Source of the DNA: Leuconostoc holzapfelii
GTDB lineage: Bacteria; Bacillota; Bacilli; Lactobacillales; Lactobacillaceae
Length of the DNA: 64,000 bases
Direction of reading: 5' to 3'
Assembly (NCBI RefSeq): GCF_012396485.1
Contig: NZ_JAAXPO010000001.1
Coordinates: 239,618-303,617 of the forward strand
Below, one piece after another: positions 30,087 to 38,617 of this stretch (within the stretch, counting starts at the first letter, position 1; each line of letters opens with the position of its first letter). The notes beneath the pieces were generated by a model, which was not told the DNA's origin, did not search any database, and saw nothing but the letters and a program-made list of their open reading frames with translations. A program made the translations under genes and the position numbers.

Positions 30087-31469
30087 TTATGCAAATAATG
30101 TTGTCATGATCAGAATCACAATTAAACCAGTCACCGAGATGATTGTCTCCAACACGGTCCAAATTTGAAATGTTTGCTTAACAGACAAGTCAAAGAATTC
30201 TTTAAAAATCCAGAAGCCAGCATCGTTGACGTGTGAGGCAATTAATGACCCTGCCCCAATCGCCAAAGCGACAAAGACTGGTAACAACGTGTTACCTGGA
30301 TTGGCTGCCAATATTCCTGTCACAATCCCTGCGGCCGTCATCCCAGCCACCGTGGCTGAACCGACTGAAATACGCAACACAGCAGCAACACCCCAAGCAA
30401 ATAATACCACCGCAATCGGACTCATCGACCCGCCTGCTTGGAAAGTTGTCGCAATCTTATCTGATAACCCTGAAGTCACCAGCACCCCTCGCAAGGCACC
30501 ACCGCCACCAACAATCAATAAGATACCAGCAACCGCTGACATGCCTTCATTCAAAGACTTGCCGACTTCGGTCATTGACTTATTTTGCCAAATGCCCATC
30601 GTAAAGATTGCAAAAATCAAGGCAATTGTCATCGCTACAGCAGGATTAGCCGCAAATTCAACAATTTGATCAACCATGCCTGGATTTTTAGGTGTAACGC
30701 CGCCTGTGTAAATCAACTTATACACTGTTGCGATGATCATGAAGATCAAAGGGAAAACAGATGTGAGCACAGACAAAGCAAAATTAGGCGTTGCGTCTAA
30801 ATCATATTCCTTTACAGGACCAACAGCTTCAATTTCTGTTTTAAATTGGAATGCGTCTGGTGCATACTTTTGTGCTAACTTGGTAAATGCTGGCCCAGCA
30901 ACTACTGCTGTGATGACCGAAACAATCAAACCAAAAATCAACATCATCCCAATATTTGCACCCAAAGCAGAGGCAACAGCCGTTGGCGCTGGCTGTGGTG
31001 GTAAGAAGCCTTGCGCTGATGACAAGGCTGCTGTCATTGAAATCCCAAGATAGAGCAATGGCACCCCAGCTTCAATGGCAACCGCAAAGACGATTGGGAT
31101 AAGCAAAACCATGCCGACACCAAAAATCATTGAAATACCAATGATAAATGACGCAATCAAGACTGCCCATTGCAAGCGCTTCACACCAAACCAATCAATC
31201 AAGGTTTTAGCGATTCGGTATGAGCCACCCGCATCAGCGACCAAGCGACCAATCATGCCACCAAAAATAAAGATGACTGAGTTTGGTCCTAAGATGTTTC
31301 CGACACCTTGTGCGCCAAGCACAGCGTCTGGAATTTTCATTGGCTTCATGCCAAGGAGCAAAGCCAAAATAAAGGCCGTAATAATCAATGAAACAAATGT
31401 ATTCAACTTGAACTTGGCAATCAAGAGCAACAAGATCAAGATTGAAATAATCAACATGACGAATTCCAC
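30087..31469 (-). CDS. gntP: Gluconate:H+ symporter (GntP family)
   Basis: A 460-aa membrane protein with 12-14 helices and the GntP pattern: F-V-S-L-I-I-T-A-F-I-L-A-L-L-L-G-M, F-I-F-G-G-M-I-G-R-L-V-A-D-A-G-G, Q-G-F-L-P-P-Q-P-A-P-T-A and S-H-V-N-D-A-G-F-W. It imports D-gluconate for the kinase encoded next door. Translation start is uncertain: GTG at 31469 or ATG at 31457. Neither has a Shine-Dalgarno nearby; the only good one (AGGAG, 31506-31510) is separated by a GC-rich hairpin. Third gene of the gnd-gntK-gntP unit. Confidence 0.88.
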   Translation of the reverse strand: MEFVMLIISILILLLLIAKFKLNTFVSLIITAFILALLLGMKPMKIPDAVLGAQGVGNILGPNSVIFIFGGMIGRLVADAGGSYRIAKTLIDWFGVKRLQWAVLIASFIIGISMIFGVGMVLLIPIVFAVAIEAGVPLLYLGISMTAALSSAQGFLPPQPAPTAVASALGANIGMMLIFGLIVSVITAVVAGPAFTKLAQKYAPDAFQFKTEIEAVGPVKEYDLDATPNFALSVLTSVFPLIFMIIATVYKLIYTGGVTPKNPGMVDQIVEFAANPAVAMTIALIFAIFTMGIWQNKSMTEVGKSLNEGMSAVAGILLIVGGGGALRGVLVTSGLSDKIATTFQAGGSMSPIAVVLFAWGVAAVLRISVGSATVAGMTAAGIVTGILAANPGNTLLPVFVALAIGAGSLIASHVNDAGFWIFKEFFDLSVKQTFQIWTVLETIISVTGLIVILIMTTLFA

Positions 31470-31480
31470 GTGTATATATG

Positions 31481-31502
31481 GCGCGTTCCCGTTATGACGC
31501 GC
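31481..31502 (-). promoter_or_regulatory. Hairpin between ribosome binding site and start of the gluconate permease gene
   Basis: Minus strand GCGCGT/ACGCGC stem with a 10-nt loop lies 3 nt after an AGGAG and 11 nt before the GTG start codon. It has no T-run, so it is not a terminator. If folded, it would bring the AGGAG nearer to the start codon; it could also mark an mRNA processing site. Confidence 0.5.
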
Positions 31503-31550
31503 TTTCTCCTAAATCTAATGTTTATTACTGCTGTGGTGTTTCCCACCAAT

Positions 31551-33089
31551 TTACTTGGTATGCTTGCGTTGGTATGTCGCAATATTTTCATATTCTGTCT
31601 GCAATTGGCGCGACAAGCGAATGAAAATTGGCGCTAATTCGCGGTAAGCTTCAAAGTTTTCTGGCATTGGTTGGTAAGTATTGGCTGAACCAACATATTT
31701 CTCAATGTCATAGAGATCATCAATTAACCCTAAAGCTTTTTGGGCAACAATGACCGCCGCTAATGAACCCGATTCAAAAGCTTCTGGCACCGTGACTGGT
31801 TGTTCAAAAATATCGGCAAACATTTGCCGCCACAATGGTGAACGCGCAAACCCACCTGTGGCTTGGATTGACTTCAAGTTACCCACAACTTCTTCTAAGG
31901 CCAAGCTGACCATGTAAACGTTGAAAGTAATCCCTTCTAGGACTGAACGCAGCATATGTGCACGTGTGTGTCCATGATTCAAGCCAAAGAATGATCCACG
32001 TGCGTTAGCATCCCAGATTGGGGCGCGTTCGCCACCTAGGTAAGGGTGGAAAATCAAGCCTTCAGAACCAGCTGGCACGCGGGCAGCAATTTGTGTCATC
32101 AAATCATAAGCATCTGTGCCCAGCAAAGCTGCTGTTGACTTTTCCGCATCAAACATATTGTCACGCGCCCAGCGGAAGACATCCCCACCGTTGTTGACTG
32201 GTCCGCCAACAACCCAGTGATCCTTATCCAAGGCGTACGTGAATGTCCGGCCCTTTGGATCAATGACTGGTTGGTCAGAAACGACACGAATGGCACCGGA
32301 TGTCCCAATGGTAATTGCCGCCACGCCTGGCTTGACCGCGTTGACACCCAAATTAGACAATGGCCCATCACCGGCACCATAGACAAACGGTGTATCGGTT
32401 GGAATACCGATGATCGCCGCGTATTCAGAAGCCATTGTGGTTTCATATTCATATGGTTCAACTGGTGTTGGTAATTGTGCTTTAGTAATCCCTGTCACCG
32501 ACAAGGCTTGCTCATCCCAATCGAGATTAAAGATGTTAAACAACCCTGTCCCAGAAGCCAAAGAAATATCCATCTTATTGGCACCAAACAAACGGTGGAA
32601 CAAATATTCTTTAATACCCATGAAATGTGCTGCTTGATTGAAAATGTCTGCGTGTTCAGCTTTAAGCCATAACAACTTAGACAACGGTGCCATGGGGTGA
32701 ATTGGTGTCCCAGTCTTTTGGTAGATTTCTTGGCCAACACCGGAAGCCTTTAAGTCTTCTGTGTATTTCACTGCACGTGTATCCGCCCAAGTAATGACCC
32801 GAGTTAATGGCTGCCAATTTTGATCAAAGGCAATCAAAGAATGCATCGCTGATGAAAATGATACCGCAGCAATCTTATCATCGTCTTGCAACTTTGCTGC
32901 GCGAACCACTTCACTCAAGGCGTCGATCAAAGCTTCAAAGATTTCGTCCAAATCTTCTTCAGCCATGTCAGGCACATCACGATAAAGCTTGTACCCTTTA
33001 TTGGCACTTGCAACCACTTGGTTTTGATCATTAAACAACACCGCTTTTGTTGATGTTGTTCCTAAATCAACGCCGATCATATAGTCCAT
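31551..33089 (-). CDS. gntK: Gluconokinase (FGGY carbohydrate kinase family)
   Basis: A 512-aa sugar kinase that makes 6-phosphogluconate. The FGGY features are M-I-G-V-D-L-G-T-T-S-T-K-A-V (phosphate loop), F-S-S-A-M-H-S-L (substrate loop), the catalytic Asp in F-V-Y-G-A-G-D-G-P-L-S-N-L-G and A-T-G-G-F-A-R-S-P-L-W-R-Q-M near 410. The closest FGGY relatives by eye are GntK of lactobacilli, and it lies between gnd and a gluconate permease, which settles the substrate well. GAGG is 8 nt before the ATG. A hairpin terminator separates it from gnd, so it is expressed at a lower level or from read-through. Confidence 0.9.
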   Translation of the reverse strand: MDYMIGVDLGTTSTKAVLFNDQNQVVASANKGYKLYRDVPDMAEEDLDEIFEALIDALSEVVRAAKLQDDDKIAAVSFSSAMHSLIAFDQNWQPLTRVITWADTRAVKYTEDLKASGVGQEIYQKTGTPIHPMAPLSKLLWLKAEHADIFNQAAHFMGIKEYLFHRLFGANKMDISLASGTGLFNIFNLDWDEQALSVTGITKAQLPTPVEPYEYETTMASEYAAIIGIPTDTPFVYGAGDGPLSNLGVNAVKPGVAAITIGTSGAIRVVSDQPVIDPKGRTFTYALDKDHWVVGGPVNNGGDVFRWARDNMFDAEKSTAALLGTDAYDLMTQIAARVPAGSEGLIFHPYLGGERAPIWDANARGSFFGLNHGHTRAHMLRSVLEGITFNVYMVSLALEEVVGNLKSIQATGGFARSPLWRQMFADIFEQPVTVPEAFESGSLAAVIVAQKALGLIDDLYDIEKYVGSANTYQPMPENFEAYRELAPIFIRLSRQLQTEYENIATYQRKHTK

Positions 33090-33136
33090 AATATTACCTC
33101 ATATTATTGATAATCGTTCAACAAATCACATGACAC

Positions 33137-33182
33137 AGAAAAAGCCCCCTAGCGGGAGCCGTCTGTTCATTGATATGAACAG
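33137..33182 (-). terminator. Double-hairpin terminator after gnd
   Basis: Minus strand: a first hairpin CTGTTCA/TGAACAG, then GCTCCC/GGGGGC (one G-U pair, 4-nt loop) followed by TTTTT. It sits between gnd and gntK and probably lets only part of the transcripts pass. Confidence 0.75.
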
Positions 33183-33193
33183 TCCAAAATTGC

Positions 33194-34102
33194 TTACTTA
33201 GCAGAGTCCATTGCGTGACCACCGAAGCCATTACGCAAAGCTGAAACAACCTTACCAGTAAATGTGTCGTCTTGCAATGAACGGTAACGCATTGCAAGTG
33301 ACATGTAGATAACAGGTGCTGGTACGTCAAGATCCAATGATTCTTGAACAGTCCACTTACCTTCACCAGATGAGTGCATACGACCAGCAATAGCATCCAA
33401 CTTAGGATCCTTGGCGAATTGTTCTTCAGCCAATTCCATCAACCATGAACGGATAACTGAGCCGTGGTTCCACAACTTTGAAACTGCTTCGTAGTCGTAG
33501 TCGAATTGTGAGGCTTCCAAAACTTCGAAACCTTCGGCGATGGCTTGCATCATACCATATTCGATACCGTTGTGAACCATCTTCAAGTAGTGACCTGAAC
33601 CCAAACGACCTGTGTACAAGTAACCATCTTCTTCAGCGATTGATTCAAACAATGGTTCGATGATCTTCCAAGCTTCGGCATCATCGCCACCAATCATGAA
33701 GTTACCACCATTACGGGCACCGTTCATACCACCAGATGTACCAGCATCGAAGAACTTGATACCAGCAGCAGTTGTGCGCTTGTTTTGTTCCAAGTTATCC
33801 TTATAGTTAGAGTTACCACCATCGATGATGATGTCGCCCTTGTCCATCTTTTCAATCAATGTGTCGATTGTTGAGTTGGTTGGTACACCAGCTGGCACCA
33901 TTACCCAAACAGCCTTTGGTGAAGGCAACTTTGCCAACATGTCATCAATGTCAGTTGCCCCTTCAATAGCTGATGAATAATCAGTTGCTGCCTTAACAAA
34001 GTCAGCGTTCAAATCAAACGCAACAACTTCGTGACCGTTATCAACGGCGTTCTTTACCAAGTTCAAGCCCATCTTACCAAGGCCGATCATCGCAAACTTC
34101 AT
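33194..34102 (-). CDS. gnd: 6-phosphogluconate dehydrogenase, decarboxylating, short GntZ/YqeC type
   Basis: A 302-aa enzyme oxidising 6-phosphogluconate to ribulose 5-phosphate and CO2. Seen: nucleotide-binding loop MKFAMIGLGKMGLNLV, D-G-G-N-S-N-Y-K, the substrate segment F-F-D-A-G-T-S-G-G-M-N-G-A-R and the catalytic lysine in Y-L-K-M-V-H-N-G-I-E-Y-G-M-M-Q. At about 300 aa it is the short form rather than the 470-aa form; short forms are often NAD-linked. AGAGG is upstream. It is the first gene of the gluconate unit, with the divergent RpiR regulator on its other side. Confidence 0.93.
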   Translation of the reverse strand: MKFAMIGLGKMGLNLVKNAVDNGHEVVAFDLNADFVKAATDYSSAIEGATDIDDMLAKLPSPKAVWVMVPAGVPTNSTIDTLIEKMDKGDIIIDGGNSNYKDNLEQNKRTTAAGIKFFDAGTSGGMNGARNGGNFMIGGDDAEAWKIIEPLFESIAEEDGYLYTGRLGSGHYLKMVHNGIEYGMMQAIAEGFEVLEASQFDYDYEAVSKLWNHGSVIRSWLMELAEEQFAKDPKLDAIAGRMHSSGEGKWTVQESLDLDVPAPVIYMSLAMRYRSLQDDTFTGKVVSALRNGFGGHAMDSAK

Positions 34103-34146
34103 GGTTTACTTACCTCTTATGTTTTTTGTATTTTTACTACGCTTTT

Positions 34147-34212
34147 ATTATATGAAAATTTTTTACATAATGCAAGCGTATTATTGTAAAAAGTTTTCGT
34201 TTCTTGTATAGT
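34147..34212. promoter_or_regulatory. Divergent gnd / rpiR promoters with shared inverted-repeat operator and cre site
   Basis: Minus strand: -35 TTGCAT (34170-34175), 17 nt, -10 TATAAT (34147-34152) for gnd. Plus strand: -35 TTGTAA (34184-34189), 17 nt, -10 TATAGT (34207-34212) for the regulator. The inverted repeat TTTTACA-N17-TGTAAAA (34161-34191) covers both -35 boxes. Within it, 34170-34184 matches the CcpA cre consensus WTGNAANCGNWNNCW at all but one position. This arrangement suits control by the divergent RpiR protein plus catabolite repression. Confidence 0.75.
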
Positions 34213-34267
34213 TAGTTTATAGGAACAACGATATTTTGCGCATTGCGCAGTAAATAGGGAAAGGCCC

Positions 34268-35119
34268 ATGGCTCAAAATATTATCGCGCAACTTCGCGCC
34301 CAAAAAAAACAATTTAACGCCACTGAAAATAAACTTATTGATTATATTCTAGCAGACACCCAGCGTGCGCAAGAAGCGACCATTCAAGAGCTTTCTAACG
34401 GTTCAGGTGTTTCCACAGCAACCATTTCTCGTTTCGCCAAGAAAACTGGTTTCGACTCTTTCCGTGAATTTTCCGTGGCGCTGGCCAGTGCTGCAACCAC
34501 TACGACACCGGTAGATTTTTTCGGTGAAATTACGGATGATGATGACACGATTGCCATTTCACAGAAAGTTTTTGCCGGTGCCACGAACGCTTTGCATGCC
34601 ACGTTAAACCATTTAACTGCTGAAGCTTTAGAAACCGCTAGTAATGCACTCATTGCTGCGCGTCGCGTCGGCTTTTTTGGTATTGGTGGGTCATCCATTG
34701 TCGCCTTTAATGCGTACCACAAGTTCTTGCGGACACCACTTGACGTGATTGCACATCCCGATTATGATATTCAACTCATGCAGGCTGTTAAATTAGACGT
34801 TGACGATGCGGCCGTGGTCATCTCGCATTCTGGTCGCAACAAGGATACCCTGTTAATCGCGCAAAAACTCAAAGAAAACGGCGTCAAGGTAATTGCCATC
34901 ACCTCTTTTGCCGAATCGCCACTCGCAAAAATCGCCGACTTGGTCCTTTTGTCACTCGCCGAAGAAATTAATTTCCGCAGCGAATCCATGAGTTCACTGA
35001 TTGCCCAAATCACTTTAATTGATACGCTATTTACATTGGTTGGCTCTCATTTCTCACAAAACACGCAAAATGTCGTAGATAATATGCGCAGCGTCATCGA
35101 AGAGACGCGCGCCCACTAA
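34268..35119 (+). CDS. MurR/RpiR family transcriptional regulator (likely gluconate regulator)
   Basis: A 283-aa regulator with an N-terminal helix-turn-helix (about 1-75: T-E-N-K-L-I-D-Y-I-L, then S-G-V-S-T-A-T-I-S-R-F-A-K-K-T-G-F) and a C-terminal SIS sugar-phosphate binding domain (about 125-265, with G-I-G-G-S-S-I-V and V-V-I-S-H-S-G-R-N-K-D-T). Its divergent position to gnd-gntK-gntP and the shared operator suggest it senses 6-phosphogluconate or gluconate. AAAGG lies just before the ATG. Whether it acts as repressor or activator cannot be seen. Confidence 0.88.
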   Translation: MAQNIIAQLRAQKKQFNATENKLIDYILADTQRAQEATIQELSNGSGVSTATISRFAKKTGFDSFREFSVALASAATTTTPVDFFGEITDDDDTIAISQKVFAGATNALHATLNHLTAEALETASNALIAARRVGFFGIGGSSIVAFNAYHKFLRTPLDVIAHPDYDIQLMQAVKLDVDDAAVVISHSGRNKDTLLIAQKLKENGVKVIAITSFAESPLAKIADLVLLSLAEEINFRSESMSSLIAQITLIDTLFTLVGSHFSQNTQNVVDNMRSVIEETRAH

Positions 35120-35155
35120 AAAACAGCCAAACGTGCTCACGTTTGGCTGTTTTTT
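35118..35155. terminator. Bidirectional terminator between rpiR gene and udk
   Basis: A long stem AAAAAACAGCCAAACGTG with its perfect complement, loop of 2-4 nt, ending in T runs on both strands. It serves the regulator gene (plus) and udk (minus). Confidence 0.92.
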
Positions 35156-35786
35156 AGTCTTTTTTTAACATCGCTTTGGCCTGATTGGTCAGCATATCAA
35201 TTGCCACCAAATTCTCGCCACCCTCTGGGACAATGATGTTCGCATAACGCTTGGTGGGTTCCACGAATTGATGATACATTGGCTTGACCGTCGCCAAATA
35301 TTGCTCAATGACCCCACGAACCGTACGCCCACGTTCTTCAATGTCGCGTTCTAGACGGCGTAAGAAACGAATATCGTCATCTGTATCCACAAATATTTTC
35401 ATGTCTAACAAATCACGCACTCGTTCATCATTGAAAAGCAACACACCATCAACAATGACCACATCTGCTGGGGCCACCCGCTCAACCTCTTTAGATCGCG
35501 TATGATTGGCATAATCATAAATAGGCTTATCAATTGCTTCATGGCGAAGCAACCGGCGCAAATCTGAAACAAATAAATCTGTTTCAAAAGAATCTGGATG
35601 ATCGTAATTCGTCAAAACCCGTTCAGACATGGGCTTTTCCGATTGATCTTTATAGTAAGAATCTTGTTGTAACAAAATAGCAGATGAACCATCTACCGTC
35701 AATCGTCGCACTAACTCACGACTAACCGTTGTTTTCCCAGAACCAGATCCGCCAGTAATCCCAATCACAAGGGGCTTTTTTGTCAT
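35154..35786 (-). CDS. udk: Uridine kinase
   Basis: A 210-aa P-loop kinase phosphorylating uridine and cytidine to UMP/CMP in pyrimidine salvage. Walker A is GITGGSGSGKTTVS (about 9-22); D-S-Y-Y-K-D and the Y-D-H-P-D-S-F-E segment bind the nucleoside; V-I-V-D-G-V-L-L-F and R-R-L-E-R-D-I-E-E-R-G-R are the other family marks. GGAGGG is 8 nt before the ATG. Its start overlaps the stop of budA by 1 nt, so the two are co-translated, an unusual pairing. Confidence 0.95.
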   Translation of the reverse strand: MTKKPLVIGITGGSGSGKTTVSRELVRRLTVDGSSAILLQQDSYYKDQSEKPMSERVLTNYDHPDSFETDLFVSDLRRLLRHEAIDKPIYDYANHTRSKEVERVAPADVVIVDGVLLFNDERVRDLLDMKIFVDTDDDIRFLRRLERDIEERGRTVRGVIEQYLATVKPMYHQFVEPTKRYANIIVPEGGENLVAIDMLTNQAKAMLKKD

Positions 35787-36526
35787 TACTTGCGCCCTCC
35801 TTCACTGGCTTCAATCCCTGCAATGAGGCCATCAAAATCTAAGGTCATTTGTCGGAAATCAGGGTTATCAATTGGGAGATGTTGGACGAACTCATCAAAA
35901 ATTTGTAAATCACCCGTCACCTGCTCGGCAGAAAAGTCAAGAATATGCCCAGCAAACTGATGGTCGTCTGACAAAAAGTGCACGTGCCAGCCAGCAGCGG
36001 TTGGCCCATTAAAGATTTGTGGCGCAAAATACCCCACAACGGTCCCAGAAATATTTTCTGCTTCAAATTCTGGTTGGTTTTCAGCCACTGATAATAGGCT
36101 TGGATACGGCGGCACTTGCTTTGGAGCAATTCTAACGTGCATGTGTGAAAAATCACCGTGGAATTTGATCGCCGCAAAGACTTGTTGCAACTGGGCGGTC
36201 TTTAATTGCGCACTCAAATTTGAAAAAGTCACACTTGAAAATGGCAACTTTTGTGTTGGGGCATCAAAATGGACTGAAGCAAACGGCAACAACGTGTCCG
36301 GATCAGTAATGTGATTGACTTGGCCGTCACTTTGCGCTTGATAAACTTCACCAGCCAAAATAATGACTTCGCCATCCAACCCATCAATGGTCCCAATGCC
36401 GGTATCCCCTTGTTGTCGCAACTCAGCTACTGTAATTGTGCCTTGCATTTGTTTACCCATGAGCATTGCCAATGTCCCATGCTGATATAACCGACTCATC
36501 TTATATTTTTGTGTGTCTGTTGACAC
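35786..36526 (-). CDS. budA: Alpha-acetolactate decarboxylase
   Basis: A 246-aa zinc enzyme that decarboxylates alpha-acetolactate to acetoin. The family pattern L-Y-Q-H-G-T-L-A-M-L-M, G-T-I-D-G-L-D-G-E, F-H-G-D-F-S-H-M-H-V-R and the zinc ligands in G-W-H-V-H-F-L-S-D and F-A-G-H-I-L-D-F are all present. The start is GTG at 36526 with GGAGG 4 nt upstream. It is the first gene of a budA-udk unit with its own promoter; no acetolactate synthase gene is adjacent. The enzyme diverts pyruvate-derived acetolactate from branched-chain synthesis and diacetyl formation. Confidence 0.94.
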   Translation of the reverse strand: MSTDTQKYKMSRLYQHGTLAMLMGKQMQGTITVAELRQQGDTGIGTIDGLDGEVIILAGEVYQAQSDGQVNHITDPDTLLPFASVHFDAPTQKLPFSSVTFSNLSAQLKTAQLQQVFAAIKFHGDFSHMHVRIAPKQVPPYPSLLSVAENQPEFEAENISGTVVGYFAPQIFNGPTAAGWHVHFLSDDHQFAGHILDFSAEQVTGDLQIFDEFVQHLPIDNPDFRQMTLDFDGLIAGIEASEGGRK

Positions 36527-36552
36527 ACTTCCTCCAATTTATACTGTCTTAT

Positions 36553-36581
36553 ATTTTAAGCGAATAAAAAATGCCTGTAAA
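36553..36581 (-). promoter_or_regulatory. Promoter of budA-udk
   Basis: Minus strand -35 TTTACA, 17 nt spacer, -10 TAAAAT; the expected transcript has a leader of about 20 nt containing the GGAGG of budA. Confidence 0.65.
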
Positions 36582-36620
36582 GCATTACGGCTAATTTTTT
36601 TTCAAATCATTGCCGCAAAT

Positions 36621-36641
36621 AAAAAAACTACCCTAAGGTAG
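36621..36641 (-). terminator. Terminator after oatA
   Basis: Minus strand stem CTACC/GGTAG with a 4-nt loop followed by seven T, next to the stop codon of the acyltransferase gene. Confidence 0.8.
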
Positions 36642-36642
36642 C

Positions 36643-38499
36643 TTATTTGACGTGATTGACCCGACTCACGGTTTCAACCAATAAACGGACGTAATTACGA
36701 TCACCTAGTGGGCCTTGATGTACCCCATCATCAGCAAACCAATCGGTGTGTTGCTTTGCTAAAGTATACCAATCCACAACATGCAAATTATGGTAATCTT
36801 TTTGGGCAGCGGCGAGCATCTGATTATTGCTATCCTGCCAAGGCCGTGATTGAACAAAATTGTTCATCCAGTAAACTTGGCGTTTTTTGCCGACGATTGC
36901 CATGATTTGATCAAGATCTTGGCGTTTGATTTCCCCGTTTGTTCCCAGACCAATCAAAATGTTCTCTGGGAGTTTTTCTGAACTAGCCGCTTGCGCGATA
37001 ATTTTTGGTGTTTGATACGCTTGACGCCCAACCGCGGCATCGACCACCATATGGGGGTTGACCTCTTGCAAGTAAGGCGCGGCATCTAACATGACGGAAT
37101 CGCCAAATGCTTGAAACGCCATCCCTTGAAAGGCTAAATATTGTGCCGGTTGCAACCCGTAATTGGTCACAAGACTTTTTTGATCCGGTGTTAATGTAGC
37201 ATTTTGCCTGTTTTTTGACGTTTTTGCAGCGTTCTTCTTGGCTAACGCATTGCGTTTTGCGACTTCGGATTGATTCTGACGCAGTTTCTTCTCCAGAGCC
37301 GTTTCAGGTTGTGCTTGACCGGCACGCGGGTCTAATAATCCGTGACCAATAAATAAAATCACGACCACAAAAACGGCAAGTAGACCAAAAAAACGATTGC
37401 GTGACGTTGCTAACCGATGCACACGATTTTTCATATCACCTGGTTTGCGGAACCTGGTTTCCACAAAGCGATAACTTAATTCACTGATCAACAAAACCAA
37501 AGTCACTTCAATGATGAGCTGCCACCAGCTCGGCTGGAAATTTGGCACCAATTTTTCATAAAACACAAATACAGGTAATTGATACAGATAAATACTATAA
37601 CTTCGTGTCCCAAGATAATCGAGGACTGGATTATCCAAGCCCCGACTTAACCAAGATGAGGGATGTGCCACTACCGCAATTAAAATCGTCATGATGGCGG
37701 TCATGAGGTACATCAAGCCATAATACGTCGCATGTTGCTGACCATTGAGGCTAATCAAACCGACTAAAGTTAACGTTAAGGCCACCCCACCGACAATGTC
37801 TAAGCCTTTTTTCACCTCAGGTTGCACTGCTGGATTCAGATGCGTTGATGGCCAGATAAAGGCGAGTGCCGTCCCTAACAAAATGGCAAATAACCGTGTA
37901 TCCGTGCCATAATAAATGCGATTAATGGCATCCGGTTGATAGAGAACTGCCATCAAAAAGGCACTAATTCCCGACACAACCAACAACCCTATGGCAACGT
38001 GGTGACGCTTAGGACGTAATTTTAAGATGCCCCATAATACAAATGGCCAGACAAGATAAAACTGGCCTTCAATAGAAAGTGACCACAAGTGCGTAAATGG
38101 TGAGGCACCGCCAAACTGCTGGAAGTAAGATTGCCCATGACCAATCGCCCAAAAATTATACACATACAATAAATTTGTCAAAACGACATAGCGTAAATTA
38201 TAAATTAACTGGTGGTCAAAGAGTAAAATCATGACCACGGTAAACATCAGCATCCCCACCAAAGCTGGATACAACCGTCTTAAACGCCGGAGATAAAATT
38301 GCCAAGGGGCGATTTTATCATGACGATCAAACTCTTGAATCAACAAATCAGTAATTAAATAGCCTGATAACACAAAAAAAAGTGGGACACCAAGCCAGCC
38401 ACCAACAATTTTGGTTGGCAAAAGATGAAAGGCAATAACACCAATAACGGCGATCGCACGAAGGCCGTCAAACCCTGTGATGTAACGTCTTTTCCTCAT
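36643..38499 (-). CDS. oatA: Peptidoglycan O-acetyltransferase OatA-like (acyltransferase 3 plus SGNH domain)
   Basis: A 618-aa two-domain protein. The N-terminal part (about 1-390) is an acyltransferase 3 membrane domain of about ten helices opening Y-I-T-G-F-D-G-L-R-A-I-A-V-I-G-V with the key His in A-F-H-L-L-P; the C-terminal extracytoplasmic SGNH domain (about 440-618) has the Ser block A-F-G-D-S-V-M-L-D-A and the Asp-x-x-His block A-D-D-G-V-H. OatA acetylates MurNAc O-6 and gives lysozyme resistance. ATG at 38499 is chosen (MRKRRYITGF) with GGGAGGGG about 12 nt before it. A lipoteichoic or exopolysaccharide acetyltransferase role is possible. Confidence 0.87.
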   Translation of the reverse strand: MRKRRYITGFDGLRAIAVIGVIAFHLLPTKIVGGWLGVPLFFVLSGYLITDLLIQEFDRHDKIAPWQFYLRRLRRLYPALVGMLMFTVVMILLFDHQLIYNLRYVVLTNLLYVYNFWAIGHGQSYFQQFGGASPFTHLWSLSIEGQFYLVWPFVLWGILKLRPKRHHVAIGLLVVSGISAFLMAVLYQPDAINRIYYGTDTRLFAILLGTALAFIWPSTHLNPAVQPEVKKGLDIVGGVALTLTLVGLISLNGQQHATYYGLMYLMTAIMTILIAVVAHPSSWLSRGLDNPVLDYLGTRSYSIYLYQLPVFVFYEKLVPNFQPSWWQLIIEVTLVLLISELSYRFVETRFRKPGDMKNRVHRLATSRNRFFGLLAVFVVVILFIGHGLLDPRAGQAQPETALEKKLRQNQSEVAKRNALAKKNAAKTSKNRQNATLTPDQKSLVTNYGLQPAQYLAFQGMAFQAFGDSVMLDAAPYLQEVNPHMVVDAAVGRQAYQTPKIIAQAASSEKLPENILIGLGTNGEIKRQDLDQIMAIVGKKRQVYWMNNFVQSRPWQDSNNQMLAAAQKDYHNLHVVDWYTLAKQHTDWFADDGVHQGPLGDRNYVRLLVETVSRVNHVK

Positions 38500-38531
38500 T
38501 TGAAACGGACCCCTCCCAAGAATGATTTGCA

Positions 38532-38567
38532 AAATAAAAAGCAAACTACTCTAACTAGTTTACTTTT
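38532..38567 (-). terminator. Terminator after ccpA
   Basis: Minus strand stem AAACTA/TAGTTT inside partly paired arms, followed by CTTTTT. It lies 50 nt after the ccpA stop and before oatA. Confidence 0.65.
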
Positions 38568-38617
38568 TTAACGTTTAAATGTCAATTGTTACCGTTATAT
38601 TTCTTTAGAATGAGAAA

